Source: Actinomadura opuntiae
Lineage (GTDB): Bacteria; Actinomycetota; Actinomycetes; Streptosporangiales; Streptosporangiaceae
Direction: 5' to 3'
Assembly: GCF_030283205.1 (NCBI RefSeq)
Contig: NZ_JASNWF010000016.1
Location: 114,018-178,017, forward strand
DNA length: 64,000 bases
The notes under the pieces are model-generated. The model ran no database searches, was not told where the DNA came from, and saw only the letters and a list, made by a program, of their open reading frames with translations. Within the stretch, counting starts at the first letter, position 1, and each line of letters begins with the position of its first letter. Positions 42,123-51,292 of this stretch are shown one piece after another. The position numbers were made by a program, and so were the translations under genes.

Positions 42123-43049
42123 ATGGCAGAAGAGGACGATCGGAGAGACGTGCGATCCGAAGCCGAGGGCGCGGTGCCCGATGAAGAGGAGACCGTGACC
42201 TCCGCCGGGGAGACGGCCGACGACGACTCCGCCGACGACGACGGCAAGGGGAAGAAGAAGAGGCAGGGCTCGTTCTGGAAGGAACTGCCCATCCTGATCG
42301 TCGTCGCGGTCGTCCTCGCCCTCGTCATCAAGGCGTTCGCGGTCCAGGCGTTCTACATCCCGTCCGGTTCCATGGAGAACACCCTCCAGATCGGCGACCG
42401 GGTCCTCGTCAACAAGATCGTCTACCACACGCGCGACATCCGCCGCGGCGACGTCGTCGTCTTCAACGGCCTCGACTCCTGGGACCCCGAGACCCACATC
42501 GCCAAGCCGACGAACCCCTTCTCCAAGGCGCTGCGCGCCGTCGGCACCGCCTTCGGCGTGGCGCCCAACGAGAAGGACTACATCAAGCGCGTCATCGGCG
42601 TCCCCGGCGACCACGTCCACTGCTGCGACGCCCAGGGCCGCGTCACCGTCACCGACTCCCACGGCGTGGTCCGCACCCTGGAGGAGAAGTCCTACCTCTA
42701 CACCGACCCGGTCACGCACGAGCAGAACAAGCCGTCCAACGAGCCGTTCGACGCCTACGTGAAGCCGGGCCAGCTCTGGGTCATGGGCGACCACCGCGAC
42801 CTGTCCTACGACTCCCGCTCCCACCGCGGCGACCCTGGCGGCGGCACCATCCCCACCGACCGCGTCATCGGCCGCGCCTTCGTCATCGTCTGGCCGCTGA
42901 ACCGCATCGACTCGCTCCCGATCCCCGACACCTTCAAACAGGCCGGCACCAGGACCGCCTCCCTCGCGGCCCCCGCCACCCCCATGACCCTGGCCATCGC
43001 CGGCACCCTCCCCCTCGCCTACCTCCGCCGCAAACGCCACCCCAAATAA
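42123..43049 (+). CDS. lepB: Signal peptidase I
   Basis: 308 residues. Acidic, disordered N-terminus (1-55), then a membrane helix (LPILIVVAVVLALVIKAFAV), the catalytic serine in PSGSMENTLQIGD (about residue 82) and lysine in YIKRVIGVPGDHV (about 155), and GDHRDLSYDSR. A second hydrophobic stretch near the C-terminus (PMTLAIAGTLPLAYL) gives a second anchor. It cleaves signal peptides outside the membrane. TAGGCT at 42108-42113 puts transcription at about 42120, so the message is almost leaderless. Confidence 0.96.
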   Translation: MAEEDDRRDVRSEAEGAVPDEEETVTSAGETADDDSADDDGKGKKKRQGSFWKELPILIVVAVVLALVIKAFAVQAFYIPSGSMENTLQIGDRVLVNKIVYHTRDIRRGDVVVFNGLDSWDPETHIAKPTNPFSKALRAVGTAFGVAPNEKDYIKRVIGVPGDHVHCCDAQGRVTVTDSHGVVRTLEEKSYLYTDPVTHEQNKPSNEPFDAYVKPGQLWVMGDHRDLSYDSRSHRGDPGGGTIPTDRVIGRAFVIVWPLNRIDSLPIPDTFKQAGTRTASLAAPATPMTLAIAGTLPLAYLRRKRHPK

Positions 43050-43650
43050 AGCGCCCCAGCGCCACCGAAACCCCAGGCCGCCTACCGCCGAGCCCGCGAA
43101 CCTACCCTGATCAGCAGTCCGCGCAGCCACCCAGGTCCGTGGAGCTTGAGCCCGCTCCTCCGTCCACGCAGGCGGGCCGCCGTAGTCGAGTCGTCCTCGT
43201 CGGCGAGACCGACTTTGGCTAGCCGGCCCTACGGGTGGCGTCCGTTTTGTGGTGGCCGCTGCTCAGCGTGATGGCAGCGGATCGTGCCGCACGGGCTGCA
43301 GCGGGCTCTGGCGTACTTGTTTGGGGCGGACGGCGGGCTGCTGGGCTTGTTTGATCGTCCTGGGCCTAGGGCGGCGGGTGCTCGCCAACGGCCTGTGGCC
43401 TGGGGCGTTGCTGGTGGTTGGGTTGGGGGGCTCGTGAGTGGGTGGGGTTTGTCGGCGTCGGTTGTGGTGGGGTCGGGCGGTTGTGGGTTCTGCTGGTGGT
43501 TGGGCGCGTCGCTTGTGGTGAGGTCAGGGTTGGTGTGCTCGGTGTTTACCTTTTGGGCGTGGGGGACTGCTGTTCGGGTGATCGGGGACATGCCCGGAAG
43601 AGTGGTATTCGGGGAGCGGCGGGGTGTTGGGGGGACGTACGCTGCGGAGC
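43050..43650. other. 600-base intergenic region with strand-skewed G/T tract
   Basis: No supported gene. The first 60 bases are C/A-rich on the plus strand, continuing the bias of lepB's end; 43370-43610 are strikingly G/T-rich and C/A-poor (runs such as GGTTGGGTTGGGG, GGGTGGGG). Frames of 62-141 codons across it have low-complexity Gly/Trp/Val/Leu products and no ribosome-binding site. TACGCT at 43638 is a likely -10 box for rnhB. Confidence 0.6.
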
Positions 43651-44379
43651 ATGAAGGGTCGTCCGCTTCGCTTCACGCCGCGCCGGGACGCGGGGATGCA
43701 CGCCTATGAGCGCGCGCTGGAGCACGCCGGGCTCAGTCCGGTGGCGGGCGTCGACGAGGCGGGCCGGGGGGCCTGCGCGGGGCCGCTGGTCGTCGCCGCC
43801 GTGATCCTTCAGGGCGGACGGGGCGGACGCATCGAGGGGCTCACCGACTCGAAGATGCTGACCCCGGCGCGACGCGAGGAGCTGTACGCCGAGATCACCA
43901 GGCGGGCGCGTGCGTGGAGCGCGGTGATCATTCCATGTCATGACATCGACCGGATCGGGCTGCACCGCTGCAACGTCACCGGTATGCGGCGGGCTCTGGC
44001 GGCCCTGGACACCCGGCCCGCCTATGTGCTCAGCGACGGGTTCCCGGTGCCGGGGCTGGAGGCCCCGGGACTGGCGGTCATCAAGGGCGACCAGGTCGCC
44101 GCGTGCGTGGCGGCCGCGTCCATCGTCGCGAAGGTCACCAGGGACCGCATCATGGTGGATCTTCACCGGCGCTACCCCGAGTACGGCTTCGACGTCCACA
44201 AGGGGTACGTGACGCGCGTGCACGGCGCGGCGCTGGCCGAGCACGGGCCTTGTCCGGAGCATCGCTTCTCCTACGTCAATGTCGGGCGTGCCTTGCGTAA
44301 CAATGGGGAAGTGGCCTTGGGGGAGGAGACCGACGGGGAGGTCCCCGGCGAGGGCCGTACGGAAGGGGCACGGGTGTGA
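43651..44379 (+). CDS. rnhB: Ribonuclease HII
   Basis: 242 residues: VAGVDEAGRGACAGPLVVAAV (catalytic D and E), DSKMLTPARREEL, KGDQVAACVAAASIVAKVTRDR (catalytic D), HKGYVTRVH. It removes RNA from RNA-DNA hybrids, such as misincorporated ribonucleotides. An acidic 30-residue tail follows. ATG 43651 is one base after the likely transcript start, so leaderless; it overlaps the next gene by four bases (GTGA). Confidence 0.96.
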   Translation: MKGRPLRFTPRRDAGMHAYERALEHAGLSPVAGVDEAGRGACAGPLVVAAVILQGGRGGRIEGLTDSKMLTPARREELYAEITRRARAWSAVIIPCHDIDRIGLHRCNVTGMRRALAALDTRPAYVLSDGFPVPGLEAPGLAVIKGDQVAACVAAASIVAKVTRDRIMVDLHRRYPEYGFDVHKGYVTRVHGAALAEHGPCPEHRFSYVNVGRALRNNGEVALGEETDGEVPGEGRTEGARV

Positions 44380-44690
44380 GCGCCGAGGATCTCGAGAAGT
44401 ACGAGACCGAGATGGAGCTGCAGCTCTATCGCGAGTACCGCGACGTCGTCGGGCTGTTCACCTACGTCGTCGAGACCGAGCGGCGGTTCTATCTCACCAA
44501 CTCGGTCGACCTGCAGGTGCGCGGCGCCGACAATGGCGAGACGTTCTTCGAGGTCACGATGCAGGACGCCTGGGTCTGGGACATGTACCGTCCCGCCCGC
44601 TTCGTCAAGAACGTGCGTGTCGTCACGTTCAAGGACGTCAACGTCGAGGAACTGGCGAAGAGCGAATTCGAGCTCCCCTCCGATCAGTGA
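44376..44690 (+). CDS. DUF2469 protein
   Basis: 104 residues: MSAEDLEKYETEMELQLYRE, FTYVVETERRFYLTNSVDLQ, MQDAWVWDMYRPARFVKNVR, KDVNVEEL. DUF2469 is nearly confined to Actinobacteria and always sits next to rnhB; no function is established. GTG 44376 overlaps the rnhB stop as GTGA. Confidence 0.93.
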   Translation: MSAEDLEKYETEMELQLYREYRDVVGLFTYVVETERRFYLTNSVDLQVRGADNGETFFEVTMQDAWVWDMYRPARFVKNVRVVTFKDVNVEELAKSEFELPSDQ

Positions 44691-44790
44691 TGTCCGGCCG
44701 CTCGGGGGCGGCGCTCGGGCCGTGATCATGGGTGCGCTCTCCCGTGGCGGAGTTCCGTGGTCTCGGGCATGTCAACTCCTCCCGAGTGCG

Positions 44791-45945
44791 TCAGTGCGGT
44801 GACTTGGCGGATCTGGTGAGCCGCCAGCCGTTGGGGGCTCGTTCGATGAAGCCGGACGCGGCCAGCAGGCCGAGCTTGGCGTTGACGGCGGCCATGTCCA
44901 TGCCGGCTTTGGCGGCCAGCGCGGCCGGGCCGGTCGCGCCCCGGCCCGGGAAGGCCTCCAGGACGGCGCGGGTGACCGGTTCCAGGCGGTCCCGGGGGAG
45001 GACGGGCGTCTGCGGCGGCGGGGCCAGGTCGGCACCCAGCCGCCCGACGGCCTCGATGATCTCCTCGGTGCGGCTGACCAGGACGGTGCCCTCCTGCCGC
45101 AGCAGCTGGTGGCAGCCCACCGATGATCTCGAGGTGACCGGCCCGGGCATCGCCATCACGACCCGGCCGAGCTTGCGCGCCCACGCGGCGGTGTTGAGCG
45201 CGCCGCTTCGGGCCTCCGCCTCGACGATCACCGAGCCGCGGGACAGGGCGGCGATCACCCGGTTGCGGACGAGGAAGCGCAGGCGGTGCGGGTGGGTGCC
45301 CGGCGGCGACTCGCTCACCAGCAGAGACCGGCGCGCCATCTCGGCGAACATGCCCTCGTTCGAGGCCGGATAAGGGACGTCCACGCCGTTGGCGAGGACC
45401 GCCACCGTACGGCCGTCGGCGGCGAGGGAGCCGCGATGGGCGGCGGCGTCGATGCCGAGCGCGCCGCCCGAGACCACCGTCCAGCCGTCGTCGGCGAGTT
45501 CGGAGGCGAAGTCGGCGGCCATCCGCTGCCCGTAGGGGGAGGCGGCGCGGGAGCCGACCATAGCGACCGAGCGCAGGCAGGCGTGCCGCAGGTTCTCGGG
45601 GCCGCGGAGCCAGAGCGCGTAGGGGCGTTCGCCGCCGAGGTCGTCCAGGGTGGTGGGCCATTCCGGTTCGCCCGGGCAGACGAGGCGCCCGCCGAACTGC
45701 GCGCAGACGGCCAGGTCCCGGTCGGGTTCGGCGGTGGCCAGCCGGATGCGCCAGTGTTCGAGCCGCTGGATCTCCTTGGGAACGGCGGGCAGATCGGGCG
45801 GGACGGCCCCCGAGCGGATCGTGTCGAGCGCCCCCTCGGGACCGCAGTGGCCGATGACGCGGTTGAGGAACGCGTCCCCGGGCTCCGCGACGGCGGTGAG
45901 CGCGGCGCGGGCGGCCCTCTCCGGGGTCATGGGGATCATGGTCAT
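44791..45945 (-). CDS. dprA: DNA-processing protein DprA
   Basis: 384 residues. The Rossmann-like core has SVAMVGSRAASPYGQRMAA, WTVVSGGALGIDAAAHRGSL, VLANGVDVPYPASNEGM, GTHPHRLRFLVRNRVIAALS, VEAEARSGALNTAAWARKLG. The C-terminal part is a DprA winged helix (AALAAKAGMDMAAVNAKLGLL). It loads RecA on single-stranded DNA during uptake; in actinomycetes its use is unclear. Start at ATG 45945 overlaps the comM stop; a longer frame to 45963 begins within comM. Confidence 0.95.
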   Translation of the reverse strand: MTMIPMTPERAARAALTAVAEPGDAFLNRVIGHCGPEGALDTIRSGAVPPDLPAVPKEIQRLEHWRIRLATAEPDRDLAVCAQFGGRLVCPGEPEWPTTLDDLGGERPYALWLRGPENLRHACLRSVAMVGSRAASPYGQRMAADFASELADDGWTVVSGGALGIDAAAHRGSLAADGRTVAVLANGVDVPYPASNEGMFAEMARRSLLVSESPPGTHPHRLRFLVRNRVIAALSRGSVIVEAEARSGALNTAAWARKLGRVVMAMPGPVTSRSSVGCHQLLRQEGTVLVSRTEEIIEAVGRLGADLAPPPQTPVLPRDRLEPVTRAVLEAFPGRGATGPAALAAKAGMDMAAVNAKLGLLAASGFIERAPNGWRLTRSAKSPH

Positions 45946-47495
45946 GAGCGCCCCGCATGCCACAGCGCCAGGGCGCCGCCGATGTCGTCCGCGTCGGGTT
46001 CGTCATGACCGGCGAGGTCGGCGATCGTCCACGCGACGCGCAGGACGCGGTCGAGGCCGCGCGCGGTGAGGGTCCCCCGTTGCAGCGACTCGTCCGCCGT
46101 CCGCATCGCGTCCGGACCGGGCGTGAAGCGGCGGCGCAGCTCCGGCCCGGGGATCTCGGAGTTCGACCTCCACGGGGTCCCGGCCAGGCGTTTCAGGGTC
46201 CGCTCCCTGGCGAGCAGGACGCGTTCGGCGACCACCTTGCTGGCTTCGGCGAACTCCAGGTCGTAGCGCAGCTCGGCCCTGGTCGCGGGCGCCAGCTCCA
46301 GCTTGAGGTCGATGCGGTCGAGGAGCGGCCCGGTGACCCGCGTGCTGTACTTGCGGCGCACCCCCGGGGCGCAGGAGCAGTCGACCTGCTTGGCCGCCGC
46401 GCAGGGGCACGGGTTGGCCGCGAGGACGAGCGTGAAGCGCGCGGGGAAGCGCGCGGTGCCCTCGGCCCGGCTGATCCGCACCTCGCCCTCCTCGAGCGGC
46501 TGGCGGAGGGCGTCGAGGGTCCCCGCCATGAACTCGGGCGCCTCGTCCAGGAACAGGATGCCGCGGTGGGCGAGGGAAACCGCGCCCGGTTTCAGCACCC
46601 GGCCCGATCCGCCGCCGACCATGGAGGCCCGGCTGGCGGTGTGGTGCGGCGCGTGGAACGGGGGCTGGGTGATCAGCGGTTGGCCGGGCGGGAGCGTCCC
46701 CGCGACGGAGTGGATGGCGGTGACCTCCAGCGCGGAGTCGGGCTCCAGCGGCGGCATCAGCGTCGGCAGCCGCTCGGCCAGCATGGTCTTGCCGCAGCCC
46801 GGTGGGCCGCTGAAGTAGAGGTGGTGGCCGCCCGCGGCGCTGATCTCCAGCGCCCGCCTGGCCTCCGCCTGGCCCCGGACGTCGGCCAGGTCGAGATCGG
46901 CCGGGGCGTCGGACCGCCGGGGCGACGGCCCGTCCACCGCCACCGGGGTGTCGTCGGGCTCGGCCTCCTCGATGGGCGGCGGCTCGTCCCGCAGGATGCA
47001 CAGCAGGCCGCGCAACGTGGCCGCGGAGACCACGTCCACGCCAGGCACGAGCTCTGCTTCGGCGGCGTTCGCGCGTGGCACGACGACCGTCCGGCAGCCG
47101 TAGTTCGCGGCGGCCAGCACCGCGGGCAGCACACCCTGGATGGGGCGGAGCCGGCCGTCAAGTCCGAGTTCGCCGATCAGCACCAGCCCCGCGCAGGACC
47201 GCGCCGGGACGACCTCGGCCGCCGCGAGCAGCGCCACCGCGATGGCCACATCGAAGATGGAGCCCTTCTTCGGCATGCTCGCCGGGAACAGCGACACGGT
47301 CACGTGGCGGTTGGGCCAGTCCTCACCCGAATTGAAGATCGCCGCGCGGACGCGGTCGCGGGCCTCGCTGAGCGCGGTGTCGGGCAGGCCCACCAGGTGC
47401 AGGCCAGGCACCCCGCTGGTGAGCGCCGCCTCGACGTCCACGACGAAGCCGTCCACCCCCACCAGGGACACCGAACGGGTCTTGGCGAGCGTCAT
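45942..47495 (-). CDS. comM: Mg-chelatase-related AAA ATPase ComM/YifB
   Basis: 517 residues: SVSLVGVDGFVVDVEAALTS, N-terminal Lon-like part with GLPDTALSEARDRVRAA, AAA core GPPGCGKTMLAERLPTLMPPL (Walker A, about 230), GILFLDEAPEFM (Walker B), ANPCPCAA, DRIDLKLEL. ComM is a helicase aiding integration of incoming single strands, fitting its place with dprA and yraN. It overlaps dprA by four bases and abuts yraN. Confidence 0.96.
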   Translation of the reverse strand: MTLAKTRSVSLVGVDGFVVDVEAALTSGVPGLHLVGLPDTALSEARDRVRAAIFNSGEDWPNRHVTVSLFPASMPKKGSIFDVAIAVALLAAAEVVPARSCAGLVLIGELGLDGRLRPIQGVLPAVLAAANYGCRTVVVPRANAAEAELVPGVDVVSAATLRGLLCILRDEPPPIEEAEPDDTPVAVDGPSPRRSDAPADLDLADVRGQAEARRALEISAAGGHHLYFSGPPGCGKTMLAERLPTLMPPLEPDSALEVTAIHSVAGTLPPGQPLITQPPFHAPHHTASRASMVGGGSGRVLKPGAVSLAHRGILFLDEAPEFMAGTLDALRQPLEEGEVRISRAEGTARFPARFTLVLAANPCPCAAAKQVDCSCAPGVRRKYSTRVTGPLLDRIDLKLELAPATRAELRYDLEFAEASKVVAERVLLARERTLKRLAGTPWRSNSEIPGPELRRRFTPGPDAMRTADESLQRGTLTARGLDRVLRVAWTIADLAGHDEPDADDIGGALALWHAGRS

Positions 47496-47849
47496 TCAGC
47501 ACACCTCCTTCAGATGATCGATCGAGAAGCCGTCGCCTGCGACGACCAGGCCGAGCACGTCCACCCGGACGGAGGTGCCGCTGACGCCGTGCGCGGCGGC
47601 CCACCGCCAGGCCAGCCGCCGTAACCGCGCGGACTTGCTCGTGGTGATCGCTTCGAGCGGGTCGCCGAACAGCGCCGAACGGCGCGTCTTCACCTCGCAG
47701 ACGACGTGGGCGCGGCCGTCGTGGGCGACGATGTCGAGTTCGCCTTCGGGGCAGCGCCAGTTGCGGTCGAGGACCTTCCAGCCGAGCCCGGCCAGATAGG
47801 CGGCCGCCGCGTCCTCGCCGCGCCGGCCCAGTTCGATGTGGGCGGTCAT
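47496..47849 (-). CDS. yraN: UPF0102 (YraN) endonuclease-like protein
   Basis: 117 residues: GRRGEDAAAAYLAGLGWKVL, CPEGELDIVAHDGRAHVVCEVKTR (D-ExK nuclease motif) and ITTSKSARLRRLA. The Holliday junction resolvase-like fold suggests a nuclease, unproved. ATG 47849 is preceded by GAGGTGAG. It leads the yraN-comM-dprA set, divergent from xerC. Confidence 0.94.
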   Translation of the reverse strand: MTAHIELGRRGEDAAAAYLAGLGWKVLDRNWRCPEGELDIVAHDGRAHVVCEVKTRRSALFGDPLEAITTSKSARLRRLAWRWAAAHGVSGTSVRVDVLGLVVAGDGFSIDHLKEVC

Positions 47850-48002
47850 GTGCCTCACCTCCGGGCTCCGACGCTGCCCGACGCGGAATCCGCGGAATAG
47901 GTGAACGTCGTTCTGTGGAAAACCTCGCGGCAATTGCGGTGATCCGACGAAAACGGTCTTTTGGTGCTTGCTTCGGGACGGTGGGTGCCGCAGCGTGGCC
48001 CT

Positions 48003-48908
48003 GTGGATCTGAACGAGGCCGTGGAGGAATTCGGGCGGCACCTACGCGCCGAACGCGGGGTCTCGCCGCACACCCTGCGCGCCTATCTCGGCGACCTGAC
48101 GGACCTGTGCGCCTATGCGGCCGACGTCGGGGTGACGGACCCGGCCGACCTGGACGTGTCGCTCCTGCGCGCCTGGCTCGCCCGCCAGCACGCGCTCGGG
48201 CGGGCACGCGCCACCCTCGCCCGCCGGACGGCGGCGGTACGCGCGTTCACCCATCACCTTCACCGGCGCGGCCTTCTGCAGGACGATCCCGGCCTGCTGC
48301 TGGGCACGCCGAAGAAGCGCCGCGACCTTCCCGGTGTGCTCACTCAGGACGACGCGGCGCGCCTGCTCGACACAATGGACGCCGAAGGGCCGATGGGGTT
48401 CCGCGACCTGGCCGTCCTAGAGCTGCTCTACGGGACCGGCGTACGCGTCAGCGAGCTGTGCGGGCTCGATATCGACGACCTGGACACCGGCCGCCGGACG
48501 ATACGCGTCCTCGGCAAGGGGGACCGCGAGCGCACCGTCCCCGTCGGCGAACCGGCCCTGCGCGCCGTCCAGGACTGGCTCAGGGCGGGACGACCGGCGG
48601 TGGCGACCGCGACCAGCGGCCCCGCGCTGTTCCTTGGCGCCCGGGGCGGCCGGCTCCATCCGACGAGCGCCCGCCGGATCGTCCATTCGCGGATCTCCGA
48701 AGCGGGGCAGATGCCCGATCTCAGCCCTCATGGACTCCGCCACACCGCGGCCACGCACCTCTTGGAAGGCGGCGCGGACCTCCGAAGCGTCCAGGAGATC
48801 CTCGGCCATGCTTCCCTGCAGACCACCCAGCTCTACACCCATGTCTCGGCAGAACGCCTCAAACGGGTCCACCGCCAAGCCCATCCCCGCGGCGCCCGAG
48901 ACGACTAG
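48003..48908 (+). CDS. xerC: Tyrosine recombinase XerC/XerD-like
   Basis: 301 residues. The core-binding domain (about 1-95: GVSPHTLRAYLGDL, VRAFTHHLHRRGLL) and the catalytic domain with GTGVRVSELCGL (first Arg), LGKGDRERTVPV (Lys), LSPHGLRHTAATHLLEGGAD (HxxR), LGHASLQTTQLYTHVS (H and the Tyr nucleophile). It resolves chromosome dimers at dif. Its size and position next to rpsB match the chromosomal xerC rather than a phage integrase. GTG 48003 begins the conserved part; no good ribosome-binding site. Confidence 0.93.
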   Translation: MDLNEAVEEFGRHLRAERGVSPHTLRAYLGDLTDLCAYAADVGVTDPADLDVSLLRAWLARQHALGRARATLARRTAAVRAFTHHLHRRGLLQDDPGLLLGTPKKRRDLPGVLTQDDAARLLDTMDAEGPMGFRDLAVLELLYGTGVRVSELCGLDIDDLDTGRRTIRVLGKGDRERTVPVGEPALRAVQDWLRAGRPAVATATSGPALFLGARGGRLHPTSARRIVHSRISEAGQMPDLSPHGLRHTAATHLLEGGADLRSVQEILGHASLQTTQLYTHVSAERLKRVHRQAHPRGARDD

Positions 48909-49041
48909 AGCGTTACCAAGGAGCCACTGCCTTTGCCGCCGGACACACCGCTTACGGAACGGCCTGGCTCTGCTCCGACCGCTGCGATCCGGGCCTGAGA
49001 TTCTGCGGCCCGGCGGTTAGGACGCCAGGCCCGCCGGGGGG

Positions 49042-49758
49042 TTACGTGCGCTCCTGCCGGCGTTGCGGGGTGCGGCGCAGGCGGCGTTCGTGGGCCAGGT
49101 CGATCACACCCGGCGGCGGACGGCGGGCACGGGCGCGTGTCCGCGTGCGGCGCCATGCGAACGACAGGGAGTAGGCGAGGAACAGGCCCGTGAAGGCGCC
49201 TCCGGTCGCCGTCGTCGCGTCACGGAGGGTCATGCTCGGCGCCGGCGGATCTTCGGGAGGCGCGTGGCGTTCGTGCTCCTCGGACGGCGCCGCCCGCGGC
49301 CACCGGGGGAGGAGCCGGACTTCCCGCCTGACCAGGCTCAGCGGATCGAGGTAGACGCGCCCCTTGCGCAGCCCCCAGTGCAGGCAGGACGTCGGGCAGT
49401 GCGAGCGGCCGTCCTCGAGGACGCCGATCCGGGCGCCCACGGCCACCCGGCGTCCGGCATGGACGCTCGGACGGACGGGCAGGTACGTCGTGCGCAGCGG
49501 CCCGTGGTCGACGGCGACGACGCCTCGTCCGGCCAGGCGCCCGGCGTAGGAGACGCGCCCGGCCCCGGCGGCGTAGACCGGCTCGCCGGGACGCGCCGCG
49601 AGGTCGACCCCGCGGTGGCCGGGGCCCCACGGGACGGCCGGTGGGGAGAAGGCGCGCAGCACTTGCGGAGCGGGCGGCCCCAACGGCCATCGCCAGGCGC
49701 TCACTCCCGGAGAGCCGGTGGTGATCACGCAGGTCAGGAGTAATGTGAGCAAGGTCAT
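49042..49758 (-). CDS. M23-family metallopeptidase, membrane-anchored
   Basis: 238 residues. An N-terminal signal (TLLTLLLTCVITTGSPG), then a LytM domain: GHRGVDLAARPGEPVYAAGAG (zinc ligands H and D), LHWGLRKGRVYLDPL (terminal His). A Pro/Glu/Arg-rich stretch and a second hydrophobic segment (GGAFTGLFLAYSLSFAW) with a basic tail end the protein, so it is held to the membrane. It cuts peptidoglycan cross-bridges or acts as an inactive activator. The usual HxH is partly altered (LHWG), so activity is uncertain. ATG 49758 starts just before the signal; CAGGCT upstream is a plausible -10. Confidence 0.88.
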   Translation of the reverse strand: MTLLTLLLTCVITTGSPGVSAWRWPLGPPAPQVLRAFSPPAVPWGPGHRGVDLAARPGEPVYAAGAGRVSYAGRLAGRGVVAVDHGPLRTTYLPVRPSVHAGRRVAVGARIGVLEDGRSHCPTSCLHWGLRKGRVYLDPLSLVRREVRLLPRWPRAAPSEEHERHAPPEDPPAPSMTLRDATTATGGAFTGLFLAYSLSFAWRRTRTRARARRPPPGVIDLAHERRLRRTPQRRQERT

Positions 49759-50157
49759 GCCGAGGAGCCTGCCGCCCCGCGAGCCGGTCCGTCGAGAAGG
49801 TCCGCCAACTGTGGATAACCGCTCGGTCCGTTGATTCACGGGCGCGTCCGCGCCCTGATAATCTGTAGTCGTGCCCGGAAGGACACCGGCCAGGGCCAGG
49901 CCGTCGCCGATCCGCCGTCCGGCGGGGAGGCGGGAGCCGCTCCACGCGAGCGGAGAGGTCACAGATCCGGGGAGCGTTCCGGATCACAGCCGCTCGGGGC
50001 CATCCCGGCGGCTGATTTCACGCGTCCGCATGCCACCGAAGACACATGGTGGGGCGCCGCCCCTCGGTCCGTCGCCGCGGCGACGGTGGGGCGATGCCCG
50101 GGCGCAGGGCGACAACCAAATGCGGCCCGGAAGGGCCAGAGAAGGAGAACACGGGCA
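49759..50157. other. Intergenic region upstream of rpsB
   Basis: 399 bases containing the rpsB promoter (49835-49862) and a 285-base leader with GC-rich inverted repeats that may fold as a 5' UTR. One TGTGGATAA (49810-49818) matches a DnaA box in isolation. No gene. Confidence 0.5.
49835..49862 (+). promoter_or_regulatory. rpsB promoter
   Basis: TTCACG (49835-49840) and GATAAT (49857-49862) with a 16-base spacer; the -10 differs from TATAAT at one base. It would give a 5' UTR of about 290 bases, long enough for autogenous control by S2. Confidence 0.5.
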
Positions 50158-51210
50158 ATGGCACCCGTCGTCACCATGCGGCAGCTCCTCGAGAGCGGCG
50201 TCCACTTCGGCCACCAGACCCGCCGGTGGAACCCGAAGATGAAGCGCTTCATCCTCACCGAGCGCAACGGCATCTACATCATCGACCTGCAGCAGTCGCT
50301 GTCCTACATCGACCGCGCCTACGAGTTCGTTAAGGCCACGGTCGCCCACGGCGGCACGATCCTGTTCGTCGGCACCAAGAAGCAGGCCCAGGAGTCCATC
50401 GCCGAGCAGGCCACCCGCGTGGGCATGCCCTACGTGAACCAGCGCTGGCTGGGCGGCATGCTGACCAACTTCTCCACCGTCCACAAGCGGCTCACCCGGC
50501 TCAAGGAGCTGGAGGAGATCAACTACGACGACGTGGCCGGCTCCGGGATGACCAAGAAGGAGCTGCTCGGCCTGCGCCGTGAGAAGGACAAGCTGGAGCG
50601 CACCCTCGGCGGTATCCGCGACATGGCGAAGGTTCCCAGCGCCATCTGGATCGTGGACACCAAGAAGGAGCACATCGCGGTCAACGAGGCCAAGAAGCTC
50701 GGCATCCCGGTCGTGGCCATCCTCGACACCAACTGCGACCCCGACGAGGTCGACTACCCGGTCCCGGGCAACGACGACGCCATCCGCAGCGTCAGCCTGC
50801 TGACCCGCGTCGTCGCCGACTCCGTGGCCGACGGCCTGCTCGCGCGCGCGGGCGCCGCCTCCGGCGGTGACGAGAAGCCCGCCGAGGGCGCCGCCTCCGG
50901 TGCCGCCGAGCCGCTGGCCGAGTGGGAGCGCGAGCTGCTGGAGAACAAGCAGGCCGAGGCCGACGCGGCCGCCGCCGCTCCGGCCGAGACGGCCGCCGAG
51001 GCTCCGGCGGAGACGCCCGCCGAGGCTTCCGCGGACGCGCCCGCCGAGGCTCCCGCCGAGACCTCCGAGGCTCCCGCCGAGGCCGCCGAGGCCGCCGAGG
51101 CCGCCGAGGCCGCCGAGGCCCCCGCCGAGGCCCCCGCCGAGGCCCCCGCGGAGGCGGCGCAGGACACCGAGGCTCCGGCCGAGACCCCCGCCGAGGGCCA
51201 GCAGGCTTGA
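50158..51210 (+). CDS. rpsB: Ribosomal protein uS2
   Basis: 350 residues: VVTMRQLLESGVHFGHQTRR, FILTERNGIYIIDLQQSL, WLGGMLTNFSTVHKRL, GIPVVAILDTNCDPDEVDYP, NDDAIRSVSLLT. Normal S2 is about 240-280; residues from about 270 are an Ala/Glu/Pro-rich tail (APAEA, AEAAEAAEA repeats). ATG 50158 follows GAAGGAG. It begins rpsB-tsf-pyrH-frr-cdsA. Confidence 0.97.
   Translation: MAPVVTMRQLLESGVHFGHQTRRWNPKMKRFILTERNGIYIIDLQQSLSYIDRAYEFVKATVAHGGTILFVGTKKQAQESIAEQATRVGMPYVNQRWLGGMLTNFSTVHKRLTRLKELEEINYDDVAGSGMTKKELLGLRREKDKLERTLGGIRDMAKVPSAIWIVDTKKEHIAVNEAKKLGIPVVAILDTNCDPDEVDYPVPGNDDAIRSVSLLTRVVADSVADGLLARAGAASGGDEKPAEGAASGAAEPLAEWERELLENKQAEADAAAAAPAETAAEAPAETPAEASADAPAEAPAETSEAPAEAAEAAEAAEAAEAPAEAPAEAPAEAAQDTEAPAETPAEGQQA
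51070..51150 (+). repeat. Short tandem repeats coding the S2 acidic tail
   Basis: GAGGCCGCC-type 9-base units repeat about five times (51078-51120), followed by GAGGCCCCCGCC 12-base units. They encode EAA and EAPA repeats. Slippage could change length without shifting the frame. Confidence 0.8.
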
Positions 51211-51292
51211 TCCCCGGTCCCGGCGGCGTCGCGAGGACGCCGCCGGGACCGTCGCGGGTCCACGACCAACGACGAGAGAAGCGAAGAGAGCG

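Noticed and set aside
43284..43709. A 141-codon open frame upstream of rnhB
   Set aside because: Low-complexity Gly/Trp/Val product in a G/T-rich tract and no ribosome-binding site.
49810..49818. DnaA-box-like TGTGGATAA; a similar TTATCCACA is at 57677-57685
   Set aside because: Isolated single boxes without clustering or AT-rich unwinding region; not an origin.
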